Notes: a model not told the origin generated them from the sequence alone. A stretch of 64,000 bases of DNA from Fibrobacterota bacterium (GCA_023436205.1 JAEZKC010000106.1:230231-294230); one strand, 5' to 3'; shown: positions 1-9,655, numbered from the stretch's first letter. A program made the numbers and translations.

Positions 1-1153
1 TAATATTTGCTAAACCAATGCAAAGGGCCAACTTCAGGCCTGGTGTTCTCAGGTCACCTTCCTCATAACTTAGCACCTTGAACTGAAAGGTAACCGCTTC
101 GGTAATTTCATCAGGAATCTTCCACAGTGGAAAGAGACCTCCTAAAAGATCCAGATGATTAACCCCCAGCTCTTTCATTTGACAGTCAGGGAAATGGCCA
201 GCCTGTTTGACTGTACATTCAAGGGATTTGTCGAAAACACCTGGTAAAAACTCATCGAGAATCATGATTCCAAGGTCATGCAGCAGTCCCCCCAGAAAAG
301 CCTCTTCCGTATTAAGAGAGCCCATGTGTCGGGCAATGCGTTCGGCTATGATTCCTACCGCAAGGGAGTGGTTCCAGAAATCGGTACGATTAAACCCGGC
401 AGATTCCTTGCGTTTATCGAACAGATTTATAACTGACATACTCATTACAATTTTTTTGGTTTCCTGAAATCCGATGCGCACAATGGCATCCTTCACCGAA
501 CTTATTCGTCTTGAGGAACTGGCAAAAAAGACGGAATTGGACACTTTAAGCATGTGGGCAGTTATTGCGGGATCTGCGGTTATGGCCTTGGCCAGATCGC
601 CGGCACCGGATTTGGCATCCTGGGTGAGTCTAAGCACCCGAGCTACAGTAAACGGAAATGCAAGAAGTGCGGAAACATGACGGATCATAGCCTCGATCTT
701 CTCTGAGGGGGCAGCACTTCCTCCCAGAATCAGTTCCAGATCCTTTTCCTTGTCAGACATGACCGTTTCACAAACTAAGGTTTTGTTGTTGCCCTTGATA
801 ATTTGTTCTATATGCGATAGCATCATAGAAAACTTCAAGGGTCGTTCCAGGTAGTATTTGACACCATCTCTTGAAAGTCCCCTGCGTGTCATATCGTCAA
901 CCGGATCACCATATCCAATGAGGTTTATTTTCCTGGTACGCTTGTTTTTCTGCATAAGCGAGGCGAAATGAATCTGCTCAGTACAGAGGCGCGGGAATTC
1001 CATTATCACCAGATCGGGAGAGTACTGGAGAAGCAGCATGTAATGCTGATATGTTGGGCGGCAGAGGATTACCTTGACCGCACGCTGTTCGAGAGCCAGC
1101 TTGAGGATCTGCTGTTCGCGTTCATTTTGGGCGATCAATAGGATGCTGACCAC
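1..1153 (-). CDS. Response regulator-like HDOD domain protein (partial, runs off left edge)
   Basis: The reading frame is open from a GTG at 1153 down to base 1, giving about 384 codons with no stop, so the C-terminus lies outside the window. The N-terminal 120 residues look like a receiver domain (ILLIAQNE start; MEFPRL at the usual phospho-acceptor place), but the acceptor position reads Glu rather than Asp, so phosphorylation is doubtful. Residues 155 onward form an HDOD domain with hydrophobic helices and GGLLHDLGIMILDEF in its HD-like core. HDOD proteins are usually signalling scaffolds without hydrolase activity. GGAAGG lies 6 nt before the GTG, supporting this start. A near-consensus promoter lies about 70 bp upstream. 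It is transcribed in the same direction as the pump operon, but 215 bp and its own promoter separate them. Confidence 0.85.
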   Translation of the reverse strand, partial: MVSILLIAQNEREQQILKLALEQRAVKVILCRPTYQHYMLLLQYSPDLVIMEFPRLCTEQIHFASLMQKNKRTRKINLIGYGDPVDDMTRRGLSRDGVKYYLERPLKFSMMLSHIEQIIKGNNKTLVCETVMSDKEKDLELILGGSAAPSEKIEAMIRHVSALLAFPFTVARVLRLTQDAKSGAGDLAKAITADPAITAHMLKVSNSVFFASSSRRISSVKDAIVRIGFQETKKIVMSMSVINLFDKRKESAGFNRTDFWNHSLAVGIIAERIARHMGSLNTEEAFLGGLLHDLGIMILDEFLPGVFDKSLECTVKQAGHFPDCQMKELGVNHLDLLGGLFPLWKIPDEITEAVTFQFKVLSYEEGDLRTPGLKLALCIGLANI

Positions 1154-1221
1154 TGATTACCTTCCAGGCTGCACTGGGACAGCGGTCCACAGAGAGCGTT
1201 TTGATAGTAATGCACCATAAC

Positions 1222-1250
1222 AGTATAGCAGAAAATGAGCATCAAGTCAA
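1222..1250 (-). promoter_or_regulatory. Sigma70-type promoter for the HDOD gene
   Basis: On the minus strand TTGACT (1250-1245) and TATACT (1227-1222) are separated by exactly 17 bp. The predicted transcript would have a leader of about 60 nt before the GTG at 1153. Prediction rests on consensus match alone. Confidence 0.6.
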
Positions 1251-1368
1251 TTAGATTGAGCCATAGTATTGATTTACAATGATTTAGGAGTAGGGAACAT
1301 ACTGCGGTTTTGAATACTTCGTACTCGCAACAGGCAAAAATCTGATTCTGCTGATTGTTATTTCTGAC

Positions 1369-2967
1369 TCAGAAGCTTTCAGTTTTCTGAATATTCTGCC
1401 GAGTTTGCCTGTACTGCACGTATATGGATATTACTATATTGCTGACTTTTTCTGAAGTGTCGAGAATAGGGATTATACTCATATCCCAGCAGATTACACT
1501 CTGGTTTTTATGCTGTTGAAGCTTTATTTGCTGAGGTGATTTTGTTGCAACTGCCTGGTCTAAAAAGGCAAGCATTTCCTCCTCATCGGATTCAAGTAAA
1601 TCTGATAAAAGTTTACCTTTAAAAGATCTGTTGTTTGGTTGCAACAGTTGTAAAAAAGCATTGTTGGTCCATTCAACTTTCTGGTCATTAGCCAGTAATG
1701 CCAGCGGGAAAGGAACAGATTCCAGTATTTTTTTTCTGATATAATCAGCTTCTTTACTTCTGCGCAACTCGTGTTCGAGTTCGAGCTCTTTGTTTTTCCG
1801 TTCTGAATAATTTCTCCAGATACTCAGAGCCCCCACTTTTTCTCCTGAGTTATTAACAAGTGGCACTGCATTTACCAAAGCAGTTCTGCGGATCTTGGCC
1901 CTGAATACCAGCCATTCTTCATTGGTAACGCTCTGACCACCGTTAAGTACCTTGGATAAAGGCATCTCCTCAATTTTTGCGGGAGTAAAGGAATTCGGAT
2001 GGTAAATTCCCCAGTCCTGAGCCCGAAAGTCGCTCCTGGTGCTCACGATGCGTTCCTTTTCCAGGCCCAGGAATGTTTCGGCGCTATGACTGGCGAAACG
2101 AATATGGTTGTAATTATCGGCAATGAATAGTGGATCGGGTATACACTCCAGAATCGTATCAAGAACTGATGCCTTGTCTTCATATCCACTGGCCTTATTT
2201 TCAGCAGCAGAAACAGCTTCCTTCAGATTGAGCTCCTTAAGCACCAGAGATGAAACATCTCTGAATGTTATGGCTGAAAGGCAGTGTTTCCCCTTTGAGT
2301 TAAAAACTGGTGCACCGGAGTAACTTCCGTACCAGCAGCTACCATTGTCGACTCTATAATTCCGGTAGATCTCCCCTTCGAAACTCTTCCGTAATGATTT
2401 GTGCAGCGGCCATTCTTCTATAGGCACCTGGTTGCCGTTAAAATCAAATAGCTCCCATCCGATCTGCATTCTGGAAAAGGCCCTCAGTGCTTCCTCTTCG
2501 GATTTGTATCCATATAGTTTTTGCGCTGTACGGTTAATTCTAATTACCTGCCCCTCCGGAGTAGCCAACATCAAACCTTCGTTGATCGATCCCAGTACAG
2601 CTTCACTCATGTGGGAATAATGCTTAAGGAGATGAAGTGTACTGATGCGCCTGGAGAGTATAAAGACGACAATCCATAAGGTAATTATGGCTCCTCCCCT
2701 GTTGAGCAAGGAAACCAGAGGTCGGGCGGAGTTATCGGAATAGAAAAAGCCGAACATGATCATAAGAGTAAAAACAGAGCATGCGGCTATGAGTATGCGC
2801 CGATTAGGTACGGAAGATATAAGGAGAAGAAGAACGGTGAAAAGAAGCCAAATTGAATAACCAAGCGGCAGAAGCAGATCGGCCACAAAAACGAGCAGCG
2901 TAAGAATTGAAGAAACGGCCAACAATGAAACAGTTACCTTATTTTTCCCTTTTTTAATTGAATCCAA
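1369..2967 (-). CDS. Membrane-bound multi-PAS protein without a visible output domain
   Basis: 532 aa. The first 115 residues contain about four hydrophobic segments (membrane anchor). They are followed by three PAS-like modules at roughly 120-245, 265-390 and 410-520, and the protein then ends. No histidine-kinase, GGDEF, EAL or HTH domain follows. The start is TTG at 2967; AGAGG overlaps the stop of the upstream pump gene, and only 3 nt separate the two, so translation is probably coupled to the RND gene. This suggests a role as a sensor or partner of the pump or of a separate kinase, which is inference. It could also be a kinase that lost its catalytic part, but no kinase remnant is visible downstream to 1154. 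Confidence 0.75.
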   Translation of the reverse strand: MDSIKKGKNKVTVSLLAVSSILTLLVFVADLLLPLGYSIWLLFTVLLLLISSVPNRRILIAACSVFTLMIMFGFFYSDNSARPLVSLLNRGGAIITLWIVVFILSRRISTLHLLKHYSHMSEAVLGSINEGLMLATPEGQVIRINRTAQKLYGYKSEEEALRAFSRMQIGWELFDFNGNQVPIEEWPLHKSLRKSFEGEIYRNYRVDNGSCWYGSYSGAPVFNSKGKHCLSAITFRDVSSLVLKELNLKEAVSAAENKASGYEDKASVLDTILECIPDPLFIADNYNHIRFASHSAETFLGLEKERIVSTRSDFRAQDWGIYHPNSFTPAKIEEMPLSKVLNGGQSVTNEEWLVFRAKIRRTALVNAVPLVNNSGEKVGALSIWRNYSERKNKELELEHELRRSKEADYIRKKILESVPFPLALLANDQKVEWTNNAFLQLLQPNNRSFKGKLLSDLLESDEEEMLAFLDQAVATKSPQQIKLQQHKNQSVICWDMSIIPILDTSEKVSNIVISIYVQYRQTRQNIQKTESF

Positions 2968-2970
2968 TCA

Positions 2971-5900
2971 TCACCTCTTGAATCGATGAATTATTCTGGT
3001 TTTATAGGTCCCGATTTTAGCTCCGATTTCCGTTCCGATGAAATAATAGCTGGGAATAATGAACAAGGCAGTAAAAGTGGAGAAGACAAGCCCGAAAATG
3101 ATGGTGGAAGCCATGGGGCTCCAAACCGGAGACACTCCACCCAATCCCAATGCGGTGGGCAGAAGCCCTCCGATTGTGGTTACCGAAGTAAGAATAATCG
3201 GCCGTAAACGAACCCTTACTGCCTCAATGACCGCTGCTTCCAAGGTATCCTCTTTTCGGCGATTGTGATTTATGAAATCTATAAGCACGATGGAATCGTT
3301 CACCGCGATTCCGGCCAGGGCCACCCCCGCATACATGACAACCGTTGAAAAAGCCGTGCCAGTGAGCAGCAGATAGAGAATAACTCCGCCAAACGCAAAT
3401 GGAATAGTGAACATGAGAAGCAGTGGCTGAGTATAGGAATTGAACTGAGTGCCTAAAATCACATACATAAGGAATATACCCACCAGAAAGAGCCTGAGAA
3501 TATCGGAGAGTATGTTCTGAAATTCCTCAAACTCGCCTCCGGCTTCAAGAGTGATTCTGGGGAAACGGGGAGCCATTTGTGATTTGTAATAGGAGATAAT
3601 TTCCTGATTGATACCCGTAAGATCGGTTCCTTCGTAAACCTGCGCTGAAACCGTAACCACTCGCCGGCCATCAAGGCGCCGAATAGACGCTATAGACGAG
3701 GTATCCTTAAGAGAGGCCACGGTGGAAAAGGGAACCAGTACCTCGGCAGGAGAGGGCAAAGAGATAGTCTGAAGTTGAGTTGAGGAGTTGATATCCTGCG
3801 GATCAAGAGAGACTATTACATCTATCTCTTCATTTTTATCAAAAACCGTAGTCGCGGGAATACCATCCAGAAGACCGCGTACGTAAGATCCGATCGATTC
3901 CACAGTCAGCCCAAAACGGGAGGCGCTGAAAAGATCCACATCAACATTAAGCTCAGGAGTCCCACGCTCGATATTATCTCGGATGTTATACAATTGGGCA
4001 TATTGGGAATAATGACGTTTCAACTCCGTGGATGCCTGAGCAAGTTCATCGAGATCATCACCATACAGTCGAATGGAAACCGGATCATCCACCGGAGGAC
4101 CACCCTGCACCGTTCTGAACAGCACTTCATCAGGGCCGGCAATCTTGCTTGAACTCTTCTGCACGTTGTTCATTATTTCCTGAACCGAAACTTGACGTCC
4201 CTCCTCCCTCTCGGGCAACTCAACCACAATGCGGGCCAAATTATCAAGACTCAAAGTGCTCAGACCCTGACCGCCCTCTCCCACAACCGCAAAAACAGAC
4301 CTTACTGTACCCTCGCGAATACGGGACTGCAGAACTTTTTCATACTCCTCCACGGTTTGTAATGTCTTCTCACGCGGTGTGCCCGGAGGCATGGTAATCT
4401 CGATATAGAAATAGCTATATTCCTCTCCTGTAAACAGGTCCTGACGCACAAGTGTCAGCAGATAAAGAAGAACTCCCAATACAACCAGCGATATCAAAGC
4501 AGTTAGGTAGCGATACCGGAATGACCGGGAAAGAAAAGAAACCCAGAACTCTTCAAGTTTCACGATCAGTTTTTTCCTCTTGTGAACCTTGGAACTGCTC
4601 CAGTGTGCAAAATGAGTGGGAAGAAAAAGCAACGCCTCAAAAGTGGAGGCAACCAGAGCGATGGTAACCACCAGTGGAATAACCCTTAAGAATCGCCCGA
4701 TCAGACCGGGGACAATCATGAGCGGCAGAAAAGCGGCCACGGTGGTGGCAGTGGCCGCAATTACAGGGGATACCACCTCGTCGGTTCCTCTGATGGCCGC
4801 CTCTGCCGGCAAAAGCCCCTGCTGCTGATACCGGTAACTGTTTTCAATAATCACAATCGCATGATCAACAATCAACCCAAGAACAAGCACCAGAGCAAAG
4901 AGACTGTTTCCGTTGAGAGATTCTCCAATGAGCTCCATTACGACAAAGGTTATGGCAAAAGTAATGGGGATACCCAGGCTTATCATGAAGGAGTTGCGGA
5001 TTCCCACAAAAAACCACAGCACTATTAAAAGCAGGAAAAAACCGAAAAGAGCATTTGTTTCAAGAACGGAAATGCTTCGTCGAATTCTTATGGTGCTGTC
5101 GTTTAAATAGTTTATCTTGAGGCCCAGGGGAAGTGATGGTGAGAACTCTTCCACCACTCTCTTTACATTGTCAACTACATCTATGGAAGAGGCTGTGGTA
5201 ATTTTCGATACCTGCAAACCAACGGCGGGCTTTAAATTGTAGCGGCCCACCGCAGCGTTTGGATCAAGCCCTTCATAGATTTGGGCAATATCGGAAAGGC
5301 GAACCAGACCCGACTCCTGAGTTTCGGGGCGCACAACGATATTATCAAACTCCTGAGGAGTTTTCTTTTCTTCGGACGTCCTTACCAGATATTGACGACT
5401 GGGGGTGATAAGAAGCCCTCCCGGTATGGTGACATTTGCTCCGGATACCGCTCCCACCACCTGCTCGAGACTTACCCCGGTCGCCTCAAGCGAAGCCCTC
5501 TGCACGGAAACCCTCAACTGCCGCTCGGGAGCCGCCACCAGTTCCACTCTCGATACTTCCGGTAGTGAACTGAGCGCGTCCTTGAGCCTTCGAGCCTCGC
5601 TTACAAGTACAACCGAATCTACCTCTCCGTTTAGAATAACCTCTATCACCGGTAAAAAATCGGCGCTGGAAAAATCGCTCACTACCGGGTCAAGAGTTCC
5701 GTCTGGCAACTCAACCCTGCTGAACCGAGTTTGCACTTCATTATATAAACTCGCAAACTCCTCCCGGGACATGCCTTCCTCAAATTGGACCTGAACCACT
5801 GCCAGACCCTCTCTGATGATGCTCTGCACCTCCTTTACACGAGGAATGCCGTCGAGCTGATTTTCCACCGGAACGGCAATGCTGCGCTCAATGTCGGATG

Positions 5901-6066
5901 GTGATGCGCCAGGATAGGGAACGGTAATGATCACCCAGAAAAAGGGAACCTCACTGAACTGCTCCCTTGGCAGGCGGGACAGGCTCTGCCATCCCAGCAG
6001 AAGAAGACTGACCATGGTAATATTGAGAAGAACAGAATTGCGAACTGAAAACGATCCGATACTCAC
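2971..6066 (-). CDS. RND (HAE1/AcrB-type) efflux transporter, inner-membrane pump
   Basis: 1031 aa, normal length for the AcrB/MexB family. It shows the typical N-terminus (SIGSFSVRN), a first transmembrane helix, two large periplasmic loops and the helix-4 region GLIVDHAIVIIENSYR, whose Asp fits the proton-relay position. The C-terminal half has the matching repeat GIAVNDSIVLIDFINHNRR. Proton-driven export of drugs, solvents or lipids is the family role; the substrate cannot be read from sequence. Start chosen as GTG at 6066, which overlaps the adaptor stop as GTGA and has GGGAG 6 nt upstream; a TTG at 6072 is the alternative. It is the third gene of a TolC-adaptor-pump operon. Confidence 0.93.
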   Translation of the reverse strand: MSIGSFSVRNSVLLNITMVSLLLLGWQSLSRLPREQFSEVPFFWVIITVPYPGASPSDIERSIAVPVENQLDGIPRVKEVQSIIREGLAVVQVQFEEGMSREEFASLYNEVQTRFSRVELPDGTLDPVVSDFSSADFLPVIEVILNGEVDSVVLVSEARRLKDALSSLPEVSRVELVAAPERQLRVSVQRASLEATGVSLEQVVGAVSGANVTIPGGLLITPSRQYLVRTSEEKKTPQEFDNIVVRPETQESGLVRLSDIAQIYEGLDPNAAVGRYNLKPAVGLQVSKITTASSIDVVDNVKRVVEEFSPSLPLGLKINYLNDSTIRIRRSISVLETNALFGFFLLLIVLWFFVGIRNSFMISLGIPITFAITFVVMELIGESLNGNSLFALVLVLGLIVDHAIVIIENSYRYQQQGLLPAEAAIRGTDEVVSPVIAATATTVAAFLPLMIVPGLIGRFLRVIPLVVTIALVASTFEALLFLPTHFAHWSSSKVHKRKKLIVKLEEFWVSFLSRSFRYRYLTALISLVVLGVLLYLLTLVRQDLFTGEEYSYFYIEITMPPGTPREKTLQTVEEYEKVLQSRIREGTVRSVFAVVGEGGQGLSTLSLDNLARIVVELPEREEGRQVSVQEIMNNVQKSSSKIAGPDEVLFRTVQGGPPVDDPVSIRLYGDDLDELAQASTELKRHYSQYAQLYNIRDNIERGTPELNVDVDLFSASRFGLTVESIGSYVRGLLDGIPATTVFDKNEEIDVIVSLDPQDINSSTQLQTISLPSPAEVLVPFSTVASLKDTSSIASIRRLDGRRVVTVSAQVYEGTDLTGINQEIISYYKSQMAPRFPRITLEAGGEFEEFQNILSDILRLFLVGIFLMYVILGTQFNSYTQPLLLMFTIPFAFGGVILYLLLTGTAFSTVVMYAGVALAGIAVNDSIVLIDFINHNRRKEDTLEAAVIEAVRVRLRPIILTSVTTIGGLLPTALGLGGVSPVWSPMASTIIFGLVFSTFTALFIIPSYYFIGTEIGAKIGTYKTRIIHRFKR

Positions 6067-7124
6067 TCCCAACTCCCGCTTCTGCCTACTATGCTTACCA
6101 CTACTGAATCGCTCTCCGCCAGCGATGATGTGCGGCTCAGCGCCACCGTGTCTCCGCTGGACAAACCACTCAGTGCCACCGACCGGTTCCCGGACTTTTT
6201 TCCTATTGTAACCTGCTGAATATGCGCCTTGCCGGCGATTATTTTAACCACTCTGGTACTGTCACTATCGCCAAGCAGTGCCGCGGAGGGCACGATTAAA
6301 ACCGAATCGTTGTCACTGGTTCTGATTTTCAGTGAGGCGCTCATTCCTGCCCGCACTAGCGACCCCTCATTTTTCCAGGTGACTATAACAGAGTAACTGC
6401 CGCTTTGAGGCTGTGTTCCCGATGCCACGGCAGTCACCTGAGCGTTAAAGAGAGAATCGGGACTCAAAGAGGGAATGAGGACCTTTACGGGCGCACCATT
6501 CTCTATAAATCCGATTTCCCCTTCCCCCACAGCCAGCTCCACCTTGAAGCCATTGAGATCGGCGATTCGGGCTACGGCTGCTCCGGGAGCCAGAAAGCCC
6601 CCCACCGTGATGCCCGGCTCCTTGGATGCCACCTGTCCCTTGATAGGTGAACGGATAAGCGTGTTTTGAAACTGATTGAGAGCAGACTCATAGGCGGCAC
6701 GCGCCCCGTTATAAGTGCTTCTGGCCTGCTCATATTCACTTCTGGAAATGATACTGTCTTTATAGAGGCGCTGCGATGCCTCCAGATTCATTTTAGCTGT
6801 TGACAACTGCTGCTCAGCCTGCTTGAGCGCAAAGCGGGTCTCCTCCCGATCCACCTCCAGAAGCTCTTGTAAACTGTCAACTTCATCTCCCAGTTCAAAT
6901 TCGACAGAGCGGATTATCCCCTGCGTTTCGGATACCACAATGGCCTCATTGATGCCTGATACAGTTCCTGATTTGTAAATATAGGGGTTAAGAATACCGG
7001 GAGTGATAATTACCGCCTCCACGGCAGGAATGGTATTTACACTTTGCCCATCTCCATTCTGCTGATCCTGGCGATTGCAGGAAAGCAACAGCAGAAACGC
7101 CAAACCTGTTCCAAATAGTTTCAC
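6063..7124 (-). CDS. RND efflux periplasmic adaptor (membrane-fusion) lipoprotein
   Basis: 353 aa. The signal peptide ends in a lipobox-like LLLLSC with Cys at about residue 16, so the protein is probably anchored in the inner membrane by lipid. The order is a barrel-sandwich hybrid half (SETQGIIRSVEFELGDEV), an alpha-hairpin at about 95-150, the second lipoyl half with IRSPIKGQV, then beta-barrel and membrane-proximal domains. The adaptor links the inner-membrane pump to the TolC-type channel. The GTG start at 7124 overlaps the TolC stop by 4 nt, indicating translational coupling. Confidence 0.92.
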   Translation of the reverse strand: MKLFGTGLAFLLLLSCNRQDQQNGDGQSVNTIPAVEAVIITPGILNPYIYKSGTVSGINEAIVVSETQGIIRSVEFELGDEVDSLQELLEVDREETRFALKQAEQQLSTAKMNLEASQRLYKDSIISRSEYEQARSTYNGARAAYESALNQFQNTLIRSPIKGQVASKEPGITVGGFLAPGAAVARIADLNGFKVELAVGEGEIGFIENGAPVKVLIPSLSPDSLFNAQVTAVASGTQPQSGSYSVIVTWKNEGSLVRAGMSASLKIRTSDNDSVLIVPSAALLGDSDSTRVVKIIAGKAHIQQVTIGKKSGNRSVALSGLSSGDTVALSRTSSLAESDSVVVSIVGRSGSWE

Positions 7125-8437
7125 CTGTCTACCTCCAGAAGGCCTGTCGCCCGAAGATAAGCGGTCCTGGCCATTATTGCATTGGCAAGTGACTGCAGGT
7201 AAAGTATATACGCCGAATCTGCGGTGATTCTGGTGTCAAGAAGGTCTATTATCCCCACCAGGCCCGATTCGTATCGTTCCTCCACCATGGACAAAGTCCG
7301 CTGCATCAGTTCATAACGCGACTTGGCTGCAGAAACCTGTTCCTTTGAAGCAATGAACTGCGTGCGGCTTTGAAAGATGGAAATTTGCACGGTTTCATTT
7401 AATTGTTCTGTCTGAGCGGAAAGGGCCTCCAGCTGAAATTGACTTTTACGGTAATCGGAATACCGTTGCGCTCCGGAAAAAAGGGTCCAGTTGGCCTGAA
7501 TCCCGTAGGTCCAGAAATTATCCCCCTGAGGGAAGAGCTGATCCTGCGGGGGCCAGGTATACTGAACGAAGCCGTTAAAGCTGGGAAGATATTGTGTCAA
7601 ATTTAGAACGGAACCACGACTGGCGGTTGTAAGCTGCTCCTGCGCCGCTTTAAGATCGGGATTGTTCTGAGCACTACCGGCAGGAAGCGTTGCAGTGCTG
7701 TCATACCAGCTTTCTAAAAGAGAAGCACTTTGGAGTTCTACATTCTGACCTTCGTTTAATGTTCTGCCCATGGATGTATAGAGTTGGGCCAGGGCGATTT
7801 TGTAAGCTGCCGAGGAACTCACAAGATTACCTTTGCGGTCTGCCACCTCGGCTTCCCACCTCAGAAGCTCATAAGGGGGAATCACCCCCTCCTCATAGCG
7901 CACCTGGGCCCTGTACTGGTTGGTTCTGGCCCATTCGTAACTGATACTGTCGATTCTTTTCTGTTCAGAAAGCATCTGTGCGTTGAAATAGGCCTCCCGA
8001 ACACTCGCTATGGCTGTTTGCCTGGCACTCTTGAGCTGATATTCGGCTGCGGAAACACTGCTTGAGGCAGCAAGATACCCGATCACTTCACCGCCCCCGT
8101 TGAATATAGGCTGACTTATCGTAAGCTGATGATTGTATCCCTCACCGGTAATGGCCGGACCTGCTCCGGTGGATGGAATCTGCTCCCCGGGAATCGTCTG
8201 ATCGCCACCTTCGAATTGAAGCCAGTTGGTTGAAAATGAAATTGAGGGCAGAAGAGTGCCGATTGTACTGAACCGTTCCCAGCGGGCAGCGTTTTTTTCA
8301 CCCATGGCCGCTTTTACCTGAAAGCTGTTTTCAGAGGCGATGTTTTCTGCCTGCGAGAGAGTAAGGGTATCGGAAAAGGAGAGAGCGGCTGAAAAGAGCA
8401 CGCTTAGGAGAGCGGTTTTTGTCAGCCCTGGGTTCAT
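7121..8437 (-). CDS. TolC-family outer-membrane efflux channel
   Basis: 438 aa with an N-terminal signal peptide (LLSVLFSAALSFS), followed by the duplicated coiled-coil and beta-strand architecture of the outer-membrane efflux protein family. Examples are LTLSQAENIASENS near the N-terminus and the second-half helix region ending RYESGLVGIIDLLDTR. It is the first gene of the pump operon; AAAGGAT lies a few nucleotides before the ATG at 8437. It would form the outer-membrane duct for the RND pump. Confidence 0.92.
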   Translation of the reverse strand: MNPGLTKTALLSVLFSAALSFSDTLTLSQAENIASENSFQVKAAMGEKNAARWERFSTIGTLLPSISFSTNWLQFEGGDQTIPGEQIPSTGAGPAITGEGYNHQLTISQPIFNGGGEVIGYLAASSSVSAAEYQLKSARQTAIASVREAYFNAQMLSEQKRIDSISYEWARTNQYRAQVRYEEGVIPPYELLRWEAEVADRKGNLVSSSAAYKIALAQLYTSMGRTLNEGQNVELQSASLLESWYDSTATLPAGSAQNNPDLKAAQEQLTTASRGSVLNLTQYLPSFNGFVQYTWPPQDQLFPQGDNFWTYGIQANWTLFSGAQRYSDYRKSQFQLEALSAQTEQLNETVQISIFQSRTQFIASKEQVSAAKSRYELMQRTLSMVEERYESGLVGIIDLLDTRITADSAYILYLQSLANAIMARTAYLRATGLLEVDR

Positions 8438-8813
8438 GGCGTATCCTTTGCCCGATTAAATGTGCGGCCAAAATAGGAGGTGCAAACGATGTGCCGTGTT
8501 CACGGTGATTGTGTATGGATTGAAATCGTGTTAAATGAACTCTTTTGCCTGTTTTCGCCAGTACTCCAAAGCGGGACACTACGCCTGGTGACCTGAAAGG
8601 CGTCTTCGCCGTTAACAAAAATAGTTCAGATCAGAATTTTAGGGGTGCTAAAGGCCTTTGATGCTACCACCCCGGGCAGCGGCGTACCATCATGACGCAG
8701 GGTCTGGTTAGGGGGGTAGTCGGGAAACTGTCACCGGAAATTATGCTCCTGGTTTTATTTTTTCTGCGTTCTTTTAAATGTTGAAGGTAATCGCAGGCAA
8801 AGCCGTAAAGAAA
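8438..8813. other. 376-bp intergenic region between pump operon and HicA
   Basis: No credible gene seen. It should hold the promoter of the minus-strand efflux operon, though no strong sigma70 match was found. A short palindrome, CCGTGTTCACGG at 8494-8505, lies about 60 bp before the tolC-like start and is a possible operator. A looser inverted repeat links CTACCACCCC near 8665 and GGGGGGTAG near 8715. Confidence 0.4.
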
Positions 8814-9047
8814 TTAGAAGTTGGATATAATGTTCAAAAATTCATCGGTTGAAATATTCAAAATTCGCAGATTGTTTTTTATCACAAACACTGGAAGATT
8901 TCCGGGGTGAACTGGAATAATAATTGGTCGATTCAACCCGGAGCGGGAATAAACTTTGTGGCTTCCCTTCTGTCTGACAAACGAGCATCCAATAGATTTC
9001 AGGAATTTTTCAAATTTGTCAGAAGGTATCTGTGAAAGTCTTCCCAC
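8814..9047 (-). CDS. hicA: HicA-family mRNA interferase toxin
   Basis: 77 aa, normal for HicA. The double-stranded-RNA-binding-like fold is recognisable from KFLKSIGCSFVRQKGSHKVY, with the catalytic His at about residue 30 in the GSH motif, and from the following HPGN segment. HicA toxins cleave mRNA and tmRNA and are neutralised by HicB. The start is GTG at 9047, 7 nt after the hicB stop, so the pair is one operon with antitoxin first, an order seen in part of the family. It forms the leftmost cassette of the TA island. Confidence 0.88.
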   Translation of the reverse strand: MGRLSQIPSDKFEKFLKSIGCSFVRQKGSHKVYSRSGLNRPIIIPVHPGNLPVFVIKNNLRILNISTDEFLNIISNF

Positions 9048-9054
9048 TCTAGAT

Positions 9055-9357
9055 CTAAATCGAAACTGGCAGAGTTATATTTTCTTCCCCGATAAATGTT
9101 GGTGGCACCCATCCCTTATCACGATCCTTCACCCACCCGCAAGACTCCAGCACTTGATCAAGAGTACGCATTCTTAAGCACTCTTCAAAAAAAAGCCCCA
9201 GTGCCTCTGTGAAGTTCTGCCTGGCTTCCTGAACCGTTTTCCCACAGGTTGATAACTCCAGGGCGGGGGAGAATGCCACATATAACTCTTTCTCTTTCAT
9301 GATAAGAAGAGGAATGGTTTTAGGTATTGATTGTTTTTCCATGTGAGCCGCCTTCAT
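9055..9357 (-). CDS. hicB: HicB-family antitoxin
   Basis: 100 aa. It carries the partial RNase H-like HicB fold: a beta-strand with YVAFSPALELSTCGKTVQEAR, then the helix NFTEALGLFFEEC. No DNA-binding domain of ribbon-helix-helix or HTH type is obvious in the C-terminal 30 residues, so autoregulation may work differently here. Start taken as ATG at 9357 because GAGGAG lies 7 nt upstream; an internal ATG five codons later is possible. It is transcribed together with the toxin gene just downstream. Confidence 0.85.
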   Translation of the reverse strand: MKAAHMEKQSIPKTIPLLIMKEKELYVAFSPALELSTCGKTVQEARQNFTEALGLFFEECLRMRTLDQVLESCGWVKDRDKGWVPPTFIGEENITLPVSI

Positions 9358-9472
9358 TTATTTGCTCCTCTAAAAATTCGTTCTGATAAGCCCTCTTGTT
9401 TTCATATACTAAACTAAATGTTTCCACATAACGAAGGCCGGATTTCTGGACAGCGGCTGAATCAAAAAAACT

Positions 9473-9539
9473 GAACTCTTCTCTTGCTTGGCGTCTTAGC
9501 GTTTTTGCGTGAGCCCTCCTATTCCGGATTCATGAGCTT
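9473..9539. repeat. TA-island repeat, copy A (right half only)
   Basis: The segment holds TTCTCTTGCTTGGCGTC and GTTTTTGCGTGAGCCCTCC followed by TCCGGATTCATGAG, matching the right half of the complete copies at 9656, 10490 and 11409. The left arm is absent. It sits between hicBA and the antitoxin relic. Confidence 0.85.
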
Positions 9540-9553
9540 ATTGCATGAGTAAT

Positions 9554-9645
9554 GCCGTTTTGAATTCCGAGGAGGTGGGTCTGCCACTCAGGATACGCTG
9601 AATGCGCGAGTCGATCCGCAAAGAGTTGGATATGCCTGTTTCAGG
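9554..9645 (+). pseudogene. Relic of a YefM/Phd-type antitoxin gene
   Basis: This stretch aligns to the second half of the intact antitoxin gene at 11689-11931. 9554-9599 matches 11794-11841 (GCCGTT.TGA.TTCCGAGGA, then TCTGC...TCAGGA.ACGCT). After a gap of about 20 nt relative to the intact gene, 9601-9645 matches 11862-11909 (ATGCG.GAGTCGATCCGCAAAG). No start, no full frame and no toxin follow. It is a decayed TA cassette lying between repeat copies A and B. Confidence 0.8.
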
Positions 9646-9655
9646 GTGCCAGGGA

